Source of the DNA: Kiritimatiellaeota bacterium B1221
GTDB lineage: Bacteria; Verrucomicrobiota; Kiritimatiellia; SS1-B-03-39; UBA6053
Direction of reading: 5' to 3'
NCBI GenBank assembly: GCA_029269125.1
Contig: JARHXX010000009.1
Location: forward strand, 56,682-120,681
Length of the DNA: 64,000 nucleotides
The translations under genes and the position numbers were made by a program. Shown here one piece after another: positions 27,139 to 35,856 of the stretch. The notes under the pieces are model-generated. The model searched no databases. It was not told the DNA's origin and saw only the letters and a list, made by a program, of their open reading frames with translations. Position 1 is the first letter of the stretch, and every line of letters starts with the position of its first letter.

Positions 27139-28983
27139 TTACGGTTCCAAAACCACTTTCACAGTTTGAAGTCCGTCTTTTCCTTTCAGAAGTTCAAATG
27201 CCTGCGTCTGTTCTTTTCCATTCACCGATACAGTCACTTCATAATTTCCGTAAAACCCCCGTTCCGAAAATTTCCCCTGCGGGTCGGTCTGACCCGAAAA
27301 GTCATTCCACCAAACCTCACGGGTCAGCTCTCTCCACACTTTGCCATTCGGCTTTTCCTGCCAGTCACGGGTAAACATCGCCGCATGGGGACGCCAGTGC
27401 TTTCCTTCCCAATACCCCCAGGTTTGTACGCCCACAGTGGCAGGATGACTAAACAACATGGTTAGAAAATCACGGGTATAATCAGCCTGAAGCTCATAAT
27501 CACGGGTGTTGATGTCAAACTCTGTCACCCGAATATCCAAATCCGGAAATTCGGAATGGAAGTATTCCAAGACTTCATACACCTTGGGAATCGACGTGGG
27601 GCTCTCCCCGAAATGTCCCTGCCACCCCATTCCGGTCACCGGTGCCCCTTGATCTTTCAGGAAACGGATTGTTTTCGCAAAATGCTGCTGATGCGGCACA
27701 TCATTTCCCTGACTTCCTAAAATGCCATAATCATTTAGAAAAAGACCTTGGGTTGGTAAATGTTTGCGTGCTTCCTTAAACCAGTCCGCCATCACTTCAT
27801 CCCCAAATGCATCCATCACATCATGATGGGCATACGGCTCATTGATCACATCCCATTCATCCACATATTCAGCCGTTTTGGTGGTAATATCTTTAATATG
27901 ATCCAAAATGACCTGTTTAGCACTCGGATCTTTCTGGGTGATCAGCGGTTTAACCCGTTCAGGCAAATTCCATAATCCCGGCCACACCAACACATGTCCA
28001 CGGGTATACAAATTGTGCTCTTTCAACCATGCATATGCGGCCAGGGTTTGCTCTTGGTCGAAGTATCCGCCGGGTTCGTTGACTTCCCAGGGCCCCCATT
28101 TTAAATCATTTTCTGAACTGCTCTGATTAAACAATTCGAGCAGTTTTTGCCGGTACAACTCACCATTGCTGTTCTCCATCAGAAGAAAAAATGCACTTAT
28201 CACCGTGCCGAACTGATACGCATGACGTTTAAATTCAACCCTTACCTCCGCATGCGGTACCGGCGCACCCGCCGCGTCAACCACCTCAATTTGAAAATCA
28301 CCTTTCCGGAATTTTTCAATCCGCGCATCCGCCTCCGCACGCCAGGCTGCATCCGGCTCCTGACCCACATACGTCGCCCGGGTCTCCGGTAAATCCTCCA
28401 ACGCCATCTCTCCCCCGAAATTCAACATCTGAACACCCCCGACTTCCCAAATATGGGGCCTGAAAGCACCTCCCGCGCCAATATGCAGGCTCAGTTTTCC
28501 GGCCGGACTCGCATCTGTCACCTTAAAAGGAAGTTGATACAATTTCCACTCACTGCCGGCGGATATATCCCGAATCAAATATTTTTTATATTTCGGTCCC
28601 GGCCCCTGCACAAAAGCGGTCGCCCGGCTGACACCCGATTCGTCTGAATTTTCAATAGACCGCATATACAGTTGCACCAGTATAGTATCCCCTTCTTCAA
28701 CATCTCCTGTCGTATAAATATTGATCGCACTGCTGTAATAATTTGCACCGGGGTTGACGACCCGAACCTGCATCGCCTGATCAAATTCGGGATGGTCCAC
28801 TTCCTGAACGTCCGCTTCCGCAATAGGACGCCCCTCGAAACTGCCCGCCGAGAAAACACCGGACAAGCTGAAGTGTGAGTCCGGTATAACCGAAACGCCA
28901 CCTTCCGGCAGAGGCGCCGCCACACACACAAACGAGAAAATAAACATTGTTAAATAATTGAGCGTTCGAAATCTGATTTTCAT
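27139..28983 (-). CDS. Glycoside hydrolase family 10 endo-beta-1,4-xylanase with N-terminal carbohydrate-binding-like domain
   Basis: The 614-aa protein has a signal peptide (cut after about residue 22). A ~180-residue beta-sandwich resembling CBM4/9-type modules (residues ~30-190) leads into the GH10 barrel. Catalytic landmarks are WDVINEPYAHHD with the acid/base Glu near 382 and DIRVTEFDINTRD with the nucleophile Glu near 488; GHVLVWPG and GWQGHFG are also typical. A small C-terminal beta domain (GFYGNYEVTVSVNGKEQ) follows. It hydrolyses xylan outside the cytoplasm. The intervening module at residues ~225-260 (AAGAPVPHAEVRVEF) is also normal in this family. Confidence 0.95.
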   Translation of the reverse strand: MKIRFRTLNYLTMFIFSFVCVAAPLPEGGVSVIPDSHFSLSGVFSAGSFEGRPIAEADVQEVDHPEFDQAMQVRVVNPGANYYSSAINIYTTGDVEEGDTILVQLYMRSIENSDESGVSRATAFVQGPGPKYKKYLIRDISAGSEWKLYQLPFKVTDASPAGKLSLHIGAGGAFRPHIWEVGGVQMLNFGGEMALEDLPETRATYVGQEPDAAWRAEADARIEKFRKGDFQIEVVDAAGAPVPHAEVRVEFKRHAYQFGTVISAFFLLMENSNGELYRQKLLELFNQSSSENDLKWGPWEVNEPGGYFDQEQTLAAYAWLKEHNLYTRGHVLVWPGLWNLPERVKPLITQKDPSAKQVILDHIKDITTKTAEYVDEWDVINEPYAHHDVMDAFGDEVMADWFKEARKHLPTQGLFLNDYGILGSQGNDVPHQQHFAKTIRFLKDQGAPVTGMGWQGHFGESPTSIPKVYEVLEYFHSEFPDLDIRVTEFDINTRDYELQADYTRDFLTMLFSHPATVGVQTWGYWEGKHWRPHAAMFTRDWQEKPNGKVWRELTREVWWNDFSGQTDPQGKFSERGFYGNYEVTVSVNGKEQTQAFELLKGKDGLQTVKVVLEP

Positions 28984-29179
28984 AATAAATCCAGTCTAAT
29001 TGGTTGAAAAGGGGGGAGCAGGTGAAGCCTGCAAAAAATTAAAGGTAAACCGAGAACACGCTTCTGTCTATAAATTTTTAATCCATTTATGAAGAAAAAA
29101 CACAAATAAGGGGTAATTTAACCCACCGGTTGCATGAGAAATAGGTGGAAATCAGCCCCCAGCTTCGTATGTTTTTCGC

Positions 29180-29741
29180 ATGAATCCTCCCTCTACTGAG
29201 GTAGCAGCCTATATTTACGAACCCCGCCTGGCCCACTGGTGAGAAGAAGGGGGCGGGGAATGGGTCACCGTCCGCGCCCACCAACCCCGCTGGCCGGGTC
29301 ACCCCATGCCCAAAATCCCTCTGGGACCGAAGCACCGACGCCAATGATCGACTCTACTCCGCCACCACCGACCGCGAACAGTTCGAACGCATCTGGACCC
29401 GCAACCTCGAGCGCTACCTGAACCATCCCCACTACTACCGCATCGGGGGCAGACCGGTGCTCAGCTTTTTCCTGGTCCGCAAACTGGTGGCCGATCTCGG
29501 CGGGGTGGAGGCCACCCGCGACGCTTTTGCCTGGCTGCAGGAAAAAGCAAAAACTTTTGGCCTTCCCGGTCTGCATCTACAGGTCATCCACTGGCAAATC
29601 GTCCCCCACGAAGCCGGCGAGGACGTTGCGCAACGCGTACCCATGGATATGGCGCAGCTGATCCGGGAGTGCGGGTTCGACTCCTGCACCCATTATCAAA
29701 TGGTCCAGGCCGCACCCGGAAATATTCCCTATGCCGATTAA
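29180..29741 (+). pseudogene. Decayed GH99-like / WbsX-type glycan-processing gene
   Basis: An ATG-led frame reads EVAAYIYEPRLAHW then stops at 29240; past the stop the same frame continues WVTVRAHQPRWPGHPMPKIP, matching from memory the family N-terminus (DPRNEAWHGxGWTEWELVRxAxPRFPGHxQPKVPLWG). It then jumps, in a +1 frame, to a C-terminal part with REQFERIWTRNLERYLNHP, YYRIGGRPVLSFF and HWQIVPHEAGE, ending at 29741. At least one stop, one frameshift and a deletion of the middle (over 100 codons) are implied. Intact relatives of ~350 aa act in polysaccharide or O-antigen metabolism. It ends against the convergent TatD-type gene. Confidence 0.75.
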
Positions 29742-30553
29742 ACGTCCGTCGGTTGCGGCTTGAATTTACCGCTCTGACCTAAAAACCGACAGGGATTGTT
29801 GTAGAAAAGCTGCTCAACCGATTTATCACTGTGTCCGCGCAGGCGCATTTGGAACAGCGTATCGTGCAGGGTCGCCGGGTCCGAAGGTCCCCAATCCCCG
29901 CTGGCATCCACAATCATCCGGTCTAAACTAAATTTTTCAACCAGATCAATCACCCGCTCCGGAGAATTTTTGGTCACCGGATACACCGTCATCGCACACC
30001 AGAATCCTTTTTCGTGCAACATCGGCAGGGTGTGCTCTTCGGTATGGTCGAAACAGACCCGGGCCGGATCCACCCCGCCGTGCCCGACCAAATAATCCAG
30101 CATCATCTTCGTACCCTTCAACTTGTCCTGCAAATGCGGGGTATGAATCCAGATCAGCTGATCCATCTTAAGGGCCAGTTCCACCTGCTCTTCAAAAATA
30201 ATCATTTCGTTGCGGGTATTCTTATTTAACCCGATTTCCCCGATGCCCAGCACATTCGGTTTGGTCAAAAACTCCGGCATAAACGAAATCACTTCCCGGC
30301 TGAATTCTACATCTTCCGCTTCCTTGGGGTTGATGCAAATCCAGCAATAGTGGTCGATTAGGTACTGCGCCGCCCGGGTGGGTTCAAATTCCGAAATATG
30401 AGTGAAATAATCGTGAAAAGCCTGCGGGGATGTCCGGTCATATCCCGCCCAAAAGGCGGGCTCACAAATTGCGACGGTGTGCATCCTCGCCATGCGTTCA
30501 TAATCCTGCACCGTGCGGGCAATCATGTGGACATGCGGTTCGATAATTTTCAT
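29738..30553 (-). CDS. TatD-like metal-dependent hydrolase, EboB-like
   Basis: The 271-aa product has the amidohydrolase ligand pattern: HxH at residues 7-9 (EPHVHM), Glu in GIGEIGLNKN near 103, His in IHTPHLQDK, His in FDHTEEH and Asp in DASGDWGPSDP. Stretches such as EPAFWAGYDRTSPQAF and HYCWICINPKEAE resemble, from memory, the TatD-type hydrolase of the ebo gene cluster, involved in export or trafficking of metabolites. The other ebo genes are not present here. It overlaps the 80-aa gene upstream by 4 bp. Confidence 0.75.
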   Translation of the reverse strand: MKIIEPHVHMIARTVQDYERMARMHTVAICEPAFWAGYDRTSPQAFHDYFTHISEFEPTRAAQYLIDHYCWICINPKEAEDVEFSREVISFMPEFLTKPNVLGIGEIGLNKNTRNEMIIFEEQVELALKMDQLIWIHTPHLQDKLKGTKMMLDYLVGHGGVDPARVCFDHTEEHTLPMLHEKGFWCAMTVYPVTKNSPERVIDLVEKFSLDRMIVDASGDWGPSDPATLHDTLFQMRLRGHSDKSVEQLFYNNPCRFLGQSGKFKPQPTDV

Positions 30554-30792
30554 GCGTCCCCCTCCTCTTTCACCGAAAGCAATTCCAAGATCCGCCGCGC
30601 CCGTTCCGGATCATCTCCGGAAATGATTTTTGAGGCTTCCCGCAATTCCTCCAGCCGGGGATCCTCCCACGCGGTGGCCGCATCGTCAGCTCCCTGAATC
30701 CGGTCAAAAGCAGCCGCCGTTTCAATCAGTGCGGATCGCATATGCAAATAAAATTGGTCAACAAGCTCGGGAGCAGATTTGGGGGATTTCAT
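30550..30792 (-). CDS. Small helical protein, unknown, coupled to TatD-like hydrolase
   Basis: This 80-aa acidic, helical protein (PELVDQFYLHMRSALIETAA, ARRILELLSVKEE) is not recognised. Its stop overlaps the start of the TatD-like gene by 4 bp (ATGA), strong evidence that it is real and functionally linked. No membrane segment or Cys residue is present. It might be a specificity or stability partner of the hydrolase. Confidence 0.65.
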   Translation of the reverse strand: MKSPKSAPELVDQFYLHMRSALIETAAAFDRIQGADDAATAWEDPRLEELREASKIISGDDPERARRILELLSVKEEGDA

Positions 30793-30943
30793 ACCGGACA
30801 GATTACCCCTGCTTCAAACAAAATTCAATGACGGGCTTGCCAAAATTATTTAACCCTCACGGCTCGGATTTATCGTGCGGAGTGCCCGCGTTTACGCGAG
30901 GGAGTACGCGCCCCCCCCTCTTCATATCCCCCTCTCCTTTCGC

Positions 30944-31546
30944 TTACTTCCTCCCCGCCAACAAAAACACCGGATAGGCCCCCTGCTCCTTCTCAACCAC
31001 ACTGGCATCCACGACTTTCACATCTCTGAATCCTGCCTGCATCGCCGCCTGTGCCATCTCCTCCCGTTCAAAGCCCTGATGGTAAACCCCCGTGTCTTTG
31101 CGATGAAAACTGCCATCTTCCTTATCCAAATCCGCGATGGCAAGGATTCCCCCCTCACGTAACTGCGTATAAAATTTTATAAACATCGCTTCAATATTTT
31201 CCACGTGATGCATGGTCATGGATGAGATCACTCCGTCAAACTTTTCGGAAAGCTCCGAAGAAACCAAATCTATCTGCAAAATTTCCAATTCACATTCGAT
31301 CAGCTCCCGTTTGCTCTCCAGCTGCGCGGTCATCGATTTTGAAATATCCACGGCGGTGATTTTCCGCACCAGGGGCGCAATCCGCTCAAGCAATAGTCCC
31401 GTCCCCGCACCAAAATCCATCAAATGCATTTCAGGATCGAACTCCACATTTTCTGTGATGGCACGGGCAATACGGTCAATGTTTGATATCCGCTTTGCAT
31501 CTCCATCATAAACACCGGCGATATGTTCGAAATAATCTTTATGCAT
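30944..31546 (-). CDS. Class I SAM-dependent methyltransferase
   Basis: The 200-aa product has the Rossmann methyltransferase pattern: motif I LMDFGAGTGLLLERI near residue 43, the acidic end of strand 2 ITAVDISKSM, motif DGVISSMTMHHVENI and LREGGILAIADLDKEDG. The substrate is unknown. The Asp-rich region after motif III and the final VFLLAGRK are seen in many small-molecule methyltransferases. It is separated by 30 bp from the upstream VanZ gene on the same strand, so it may be the last gene of the queA/DUF2062 gene string. Confidence 0.88.
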   Translation of the reverse strand: MHKDYFEHIAGVYDGDAKRISNIDRIARAITENVEFDPEMHLMDFGAGTGLLLERIAPLVRKITAVDISKSMTAQLESKRELIECELEILQIDLVSSELSEKFDGVISSMTMHHVENIEAMFIKFYTQLREGGILAIADLDKEDGSFHRKDTGVYHQGFEREEMAQAAMQAGFRDVKVVDASVVEKEQGAYPVFLLAGRK

Positions 31547-31575
31547 CAGTTGATCCTAAGGGTGAACAGTTCTTT

Positions 31576-32004
31576 CTACGGTTCCACATCCGTTTTGCGG
31601 CGTTTAAACGGACGGCTTTCCAGTAACCGGCGATAGGCAGGCCACCCCCGATAAAGCACCACCGCCACCAGAGCTCCTAAACTGTCAGCCAGCCAATCAT
31701 CCACTTCTACCGATCGTCCGGGCGTAAATGACTGACGAAATTCATCCATGGCCCCCCAAAGGGACACCAGCAACAATCCCGCCCAAACCCCTTTCCAACC
31801 CGCCTGCCTGAACCGTGGAATACGAATCACCGAAGTCGCCAGGGCCCCGAACACCCCAAAATGGGCAATTTTATCCACGCTGAAAGTAAAGCCCGGCGTA
31901 GCAATTTCGGATTGCCCGGAGGCAAAAAATACCGAAACCACAATCAACAAAGGCCAAAATACTTCAGGGGAAAGTCTATTCATAGATCCCCGCCTTATTG
32001 ACAT
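31576..32004 (-). CDS. VanZ-like family membrane protein
   Basis: The 142-aa protein has four hydrophobic helices and the VanZ-like motif DKIAHFGVFGALA near residue 45 and DEFRQSFTPGRSVEVDDWLADSLGA near residue 90. VanZ-like proteins are widespread; only the teicoplanin-resistance member has a phenotype. It shares TGATG with the preceding gene's stop. A second ATG at 31983 has a good Shine-Dalgarno sequence (GGGG) and is an alternative start. Confidence 0.85.
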   Translation of the reverse strand: MSIRRGSMNRLSPEVFWPLLIVVSVFFASGQSEIATPGFTFSVDKIAHFGVFGALATSVIRIPRFRQAGWKGVWAGLLLVSLWGAMDEFRQSFTPGRSVEVDDWLADSLGALVAVVLYRGWPAYRRLLESRPFKRRKTDVEP

Positions 32005-32603
32005 CAAAAGCGTCGCCTGACCAGTTCAATCAATCCATTGGCCACCGGAACTTTTGGCACCAGAACATCCGCGGAATCCCAGTAATCCTGATGAAAAATC
32101 ACCTTTCCCTGCGCATTAAAGCGGAGATGGCTTACCCCGACGGACCGCTGCGCCTCCCCCCCGTTTTTCGACGGCAGCACCATCACCCAGGGCAGATAAA
32201 AATCGATGCCGCTGCGCACCACCGGCGAAAATTCAAAAGTTACCCCCGGACTCATCTCGGCAGATTTCACCATATATGCCACCATCGTTTCCAAATCCGT
32301 GTAGTGGTGAAATGCATCCCGGAAATACAGCGTCTCCGCATAAGCCAGGGGGAAATACTTCGCAGCCCCTTCGGGCGTAAACGGATGAAAAGCCTTTTCC
32401 ACATTCGCGATCCACTCTCTTTCCTGTGCGCCGCCCACTTCCGGATTTTCGGCAAGTGAAGCCGAAGTGGAAAGCGCTTCTTTATACGCCTCGGTGACTC
32501 CGGTTGCATGGTGACGGGGGGATTTGCCCACCTGGTGGAGCCAAATAAATAAAAGGATGAAACATAGCGTGGCGAATATACATCCAAAGAAAAAAGGTTT
32601 CAT
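32004..32603 (-). CDS. SnoaL/NTF2-like domain protein with N-terminal membrane anchor
   Basis: The 199-aa protein has an N-terminal hydrophobic helix (FFFGCIFATLCFILLFIWL), then a ~130-residue domain with the SnoaL-like signature RFNAQGKVIFHQDYWDSADV at its end. NTF2-like folds bind small molecules or act as isomerases; no specific function can be given. Its start overlaps the DUF2062 gene stop by 4 bp and its stop overlaps the VanZ-like gene, so the three genes are translated in series. Confidence 0.72.
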   Translation of the reverse strand: MKPFFFGCIFATLCFILLFIWLHQVGKSPRHHATGVTEAYKEALSTSASLAENPEVGGAQEREWIANVEKAFHPFTPEGAAKYFPLAYAETLYFRDAFHHYTDLETMVAYMVKSAEMSPGVTFEFSPVVRSGIDFYLPWVMVLPSKNGGEAQRSVGVSHLRFNAQGKVIFHQDYWDSADVLVPKVPVANGLIELVRRRF

Positions 32604-33085
32604 GACTGGGCTCCTTGCAGTTGCTTACGGGTTGCAGACCCGGTTTTTAGTAAAATCATCATGGTGAAATACGTAACCAACATCCAAACCGGAGCCGACA
32701 ACGCCCAGCCACAAATGGCATGCACAAAAGTCATCGCAAATTCACTGAGGGTTTCCAGCGGTGACGCCTTAAATTGCCGGGTAAATTCAGGAAGACTCAG
32801 ACGAAACGGTTTGTCAGTCTGAAACACCCATTCCCCCAAACGGATATAGGGAATAATCAGGATAAATTTGAGTGGGGAAATCAAATAGTTAAAAGCCTGC
32901 ATAATCGCATGATTCAACTTCCATACCAAACCGATCAGCCCCAAAGTTGCGGTGGTCACCCCGTAAATAGGAAACAATCCAATGGTCAATCCCCAGGCCG
33001 AAGACCAACAGACCGCCGAAGCGGACCAGCCCTGCTTTAAGGCCCCCACAACGGTGTTTTTGATTTTGCGGAAAAAGGATTTCAT
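32600..33085 (-). CDS. DUF2062 domain membrane protein
   Basis: The 161-aa product has the DUF2062 pattern: a cytoplasmic start, a glycine-rich membrane stretch (SSAWGLTIGLFPIYGVTTA), and a membrane helix in ISPLKFILIIPYIRLGEWVF, ending with two more helices. DUF2062 proteins are uncharacterised inner-membrane proteins often found with lipid or glycan genes. It is the first of three overlapping genes (DUF2062, SnoaL-like, VanZ-like). Confidence 0.82.
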   Translation of the reverse strand: MKSFFRKIKNTVVGALKQGWSASAVCWSSAWGLTIGLFPIYGVTTATLGLIGLVWKLNHAIMQAFNYLISPLKFILIIPYIRLGEWVFQTDKPFRLSLPEFTRQFKASPLETLSEFAMTFVHAICGWALSAPVWMLVTYFTMMILLKTGSATRKQLQGAQS

Positions 33086-33156
33086 GCAAAATATTCGATA
33101 CCATATCGCATTCCTTACAAGACGAAAGCGAAAGTTTTATTTCTCCTGACAACCGC

Positions 33157-33181
33157 AGTCCACGCACGCCCTGCGTGGACT
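33157..33181. repeat. REP-like palindrome (AGTCCACG family)
   Basis: AGTCCACGCA-cgccc-TGCGTGGACT is a perfect 10-bp stem with a 5-nt loop, just before the DUF2062 promoter and overlapping the stop of the next gene. On the minus strand it reads GTAGTCCACG...CGTGG, the same head as the units of the 60-bp arrays at 57.4 and 63.9 kb. It is thus a single dispersed copy of that family and a possible terminator. Confidence 0.7.
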
Positions 33182-33866
33182 ACTCCGCCAAATGCGTCCA
33201 TCGACCGCCAACCGGAGAGGGAATAGCAGGCTCCGCCTTTTTCGTTTCACCACGATGAAGAAACCAGCCAATGAAAGGGGGCAATAAAAGGAATGTGGCT
33301 AAAATCCGCAAAGCCAGACCGCTTTGAGATCCCAAAAGCGGTATCGGCCAAAATGGCGGCGAGGGTAAAAGCAGGTTGAGGATCAGCACGCCTGCCGGAA
33401 CAGTAAGCAAAGGCAAAAGGGGCTTCAAACCGTTTTCTTCATGAGGATGAACCCCAATTCCCCACCATAAAACGCCTTGCAACAACCAGACCAGATAAAG
33501 GTAACCCAAAGGATAATGGCCCAACCAGTCCGGTATCAGCGACGACCAAAGCGCATGCGCCGTTATCAGCAGGAAATACTGACGACTCATTCCTCCCTGC
33601 AACGGGAGAGATCCGAGAGCCACAAATCCTGCCAAACGAAAAAAGATTTGTCCGCCGGTAAATCCGCACATCCAGTCACCGAACATTAATCCGGGAATTA
33701 AACTGAACATCCAGCCCTTCCCCGCAGAGCGGTTGAGCAGAAGAGCAAAAATCCACAGGGGATCCAAGGCCGCCGCACCCGGAACCGGACTCAGGGGAGA
33801 CAGGATCAGGCGGAGCAAAAGATACGCAATGGTGAGGACACCGGGATGTTTAATTAGATTCATCAT
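33180..33866 (-). CDS. Uncharacterised polytopic membrane protein
   Basis: The 228-aa protein, starting at MMNLIKHPGVLTIA, has about six hydrophobic helices with Pro/Gly-rich turns (SPLSPVPGAAALDPLWIF, GLMFGDWMCGFTGGQIF). Pattern and topology are reminiscent of DUF6580/ECF S-component-like proteins, but this is not certain. Its start lies 17 bp inside the end of queA, so the pair is translationally coupled. This suggests a role beside queuosine metabolism (for example precursor uptake), which is only an inference. A longer reading frame inside queA is rejected. Confidence 0.7.
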   Translation of the reverse strand: MMNLIKHPGVLTIAYLLLRLILSPLSPVPGAAALDPLWIFALLLNRSAGKGWMFSLIPGLMFGDWMCGFTGGQIFFRLAGFVALGSLPLQGGMSRQYFLLITAHALWSSLIPDWLGHYPLGYLYLVWLLQGVLWWGIGVHPHEENGLKPLLPLLTVPAGVLILNLLLPSPPFWPIPLLGSQSGLALRILATFLLLPPFIGWFLHRGETKKAEPAIPSPVGGRWTHLAE

Positions 33867-34896
33867 GAAGAAACATACAATCGCCGTAGGAGAAAAAACG
33901 GTATTTTTCACGGACCGCTTCGACATAGGCGGCCAGAAGAATTTCGCGGGAAGTGAAAGCACTCATCATCATCATTAGGGTGGAGCGGGGCAAGTGAAAA
34001 TTGGTAAGAATCCCGTCCACCGCCTTAAATTTGTAAGGCGGATAAATATAAATGCCACTGCGCCCGTCTCCGTGGGGAAACGTGCCGTCCACCCGCACAA
34101 TGGTTTCCAGCGTGCGCACCGAGGTGCTGCCCACCGCTATAATGCGGCCACCGGCCGCTTTCACTTCATTCAGAGTCCGCGCGTTTTCTTCGGTGACAAG
34201 ATAACGCTCCTCATCCATGTGGTGCGCCTCCACCTCATCCGTTTTCACCGGACGAAAAGTGCCCGGCCCCACGTGAAGCGTCAGTTCCACCACTTTTACC
34301 CCCAAATCGCGGATCTCCTCCAACAGCTCCGGCGTGAAATGTAATCCCGCGGTGGGCGCCGCCACCGCACCCGGTTCTTTGGCATACACGGTTTGATAAC
34401 GCTCCGGATCGTCTTCGCACAAATGATCCCGGTGAATGTAAGGGGGCAGAGGCGGCTCACCTATTTCGTCGAGGGTTTTTAATACCGACTGCTCCCCGAT
34501 CGCTTTCACCCGATTGAGTCCGTCCGCCCGGTTTTCCAGCAGTTCCAGCGACAAATCATCGTTGAGCGTGATCACTGCGCCCGGTTTCGGACGGTGACTG
34601 CTTTTCATCATCACCAGCCACTCGGCATCCGATCCATCCACCGGTTCAATAAATAAACACTCCACCTTCCCGCCCGTGGCCTTGTGACCATAGGTCCTTG
34701 CCGGAATCACCCGGGTATTGTTCAACACCAACGCATCCCCCTCCCGCAAATAATCCTTCACATCGCGAATATGCGCATGCCGCAGCCCCCCCCTGTGAAT
34801 CCCCAAAGCCAGCATCCGCGACGCATCCCGCCTCTCCGCCGGATGCTGCGCAATCAGTTCTTCAGGTAAATCAAAATCAAAATCGGAGGTTTTCAT
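33850..34896 (-). CDS. queA: S-adenosylmethionine:tRNA ribosyltransferase-isomerase
   Basis: The 348-aa product is full length. It shows the QueA signatures FDFDLPEELIAQHPAERRDASRML at the start (read in two parts), VLNNTRVIPAR, GAVAAPTAGLHFTPELL, LTLHVGPGTFRPV and TNFHLPRSTLMMMMSAF. It transfers and isomerises the ribosyl part of SAM onto preQ1-tRNA to give epoxyqueuosine at the wobble base of GUN anticodons. It is read before the membrane protein gene that overlaps its 3' end. Confidence 0.97.
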   Translation of the reverse strand: MKTSDFDFDLPEELIAQHPAERRDASRMLALGIHRGGLRHAHIRDVKDYLREGDALVLNNTRVIPARTYGHKATGGKVECLFIEPVDGSDAEWLVMMKSSHRPKPGAVITLNDDLSLELLENRADGLNRVKAIGEQSVLKTLDEIGEPPLPPYIHRDHLCEDDPERYQTVYAKEPGAVAAPTAGLHFTPELLEEIRDLGVKVVELTLHVGPGTFRPVKTDEVEAHHMDEERYLVTEENARTLNEVKAAGGRIIAVGSTSVRTLETIVRVDGTFPHGDGRSGIYIYPPYKFKAVDGILTNFHLPRSTLMMMMSAFTSREILLAAYVEAVREKYRFFSYGDCMFLHDESN

Positions 34897-34969
34897 AATA
34901 AAAGGTGGCCTACCATGCCCTGAAAATTAAAATCAACAACCGAAATTTCAGGAAAATTCCCACCTTGCC

Positions 34970-35037
34970 GCGGAGGGACCGCGTCCCGCGGTCCAACAAC
35001 CGAAACCCTGCCGGACGGCGGGACGCCGGCCCTCCGC
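34970..35037. repeat. Paired inverted REP elements (BIME-like)
   Basis: Two palindromes face each other: GGACCGCGTCCCGCGGTCC (34976-34994) and GGACGGCGGGACGCCGGCC (35013-35031), each flanked by the same GCGGAGGG / CCCTCCGC arms. The unit agrees with the single hairpin near 1.92 kb. The pair lies between queA and the metal-permease gene. REP pairs of this kind are the substrate of RAYT (REP-associated TnpA-like) proteins in many bacteria; no RAYT gene is in this window. Confidence 0.8.
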
Positions 35038-35043
35038 AATTCC

Positions 35044-35856
35044 CTACCGCTTCGGCGCCACCACCAGCGAAACCATAAAACAACACCCCAACAACAGAAT
35101 CAGGGTGGCACCGGTTTGCACATCCCACCAGTTGCTGAGGCAAATGGAAACCATACCCGCGATACTCCCCAGCGCTCCACTGGACCAAATCAGGGCCCGG
35201 GGCGACTTGACCCACTGCAGCATGGTCGCGGTGGGAATGATAAACAACGCCGAGGATAACACCGCCCCCACCGCCTGCAGAGAAGTCACCAAAGCCAACA
35301 CCATCAATCCGGTCTGTAAATAATTCAACCGCGTCACCGGCACCCCCATCGAGGCGGCAATCGACGGTTCAAACAGATACAAAATCCACCCCCGCCGATA
35401 CCAGGCCAGCAACAGCACAATCAAAAAACTGACAATGTAACTCATCCACAAATCCATATTCCGCAATCCCAAAATATTTCCGAACAGCCAATCCGCCAAT
35501 TTCACATTGCCGGGCAAATGCTCCAGCATCAACAGTCCCCCGGCAAATGCTGAGGTGAAAAGAACCGTTAAAGCCGTTTGGTGATCCAACAGCCCCTTGC
35601 GCGAAACATACACCGTGGCCAAGCCCACCACCATCGCACTGAACATCGCCCCCGCCAACCCCACAAACGGACTCATCCCCCCAAATACCAACATCGCCAG
35701 AGCGATCCCCGGCAACAGGGAATGTGACAAAGCCGAAATCACCAATGAATTTTTGCGCAAAACCACCAAAGATCCCAATGCACCATTGCTAAACCCGATC
35801 ATGAGCACCGCCAACAGCGCCCGCTGATTAAATCCGTAGTTCAGAAAATCAAACAT
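35044..35856 (-). CDS. Metal (zinc/manganese) ABC transporter permease, ZnuB family
   Basis: From the ATG at 35856 the product is 270 aa with eight or nine hydrophobic helices. It contains the ABC-3 family regions NSLVISALSHSLLPGIALA (including the conserved S/G-H-xxPG loop) and ALFIIPTATMLQW near the C-terminus. It forms the channel for divalent metal import with the ZnuC-like ATPase, whose gene overlaps it by 8 bp. It is the last gene of the metal operon and is followed by the REP pair. Confidence 0.92.
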   Translation of the reverse strand: MFDFLNYGFNQRALLAVLMIGFSNGALGSLVVLRKNSLVISALSHSLLPGIALAMLVFGGMSPFVGLAGAMFSAMVVGLATVYVSRKGLLDHQTALTVLFTSAFAGGLLMLEHLPGNVKLADWLFGNILGLRNMDLWMSYIVSFLIVLLLAWYRRGWILYLFEPSIAASMGVPVTRLNYLQTGLMVLALVTSLQAVGAVLSSALFIIPTATMLQWVKSPRALIWSSGALGSIAGMVSICLSNWWDVQTGATLILLLGCCFMVSLVVAPKR

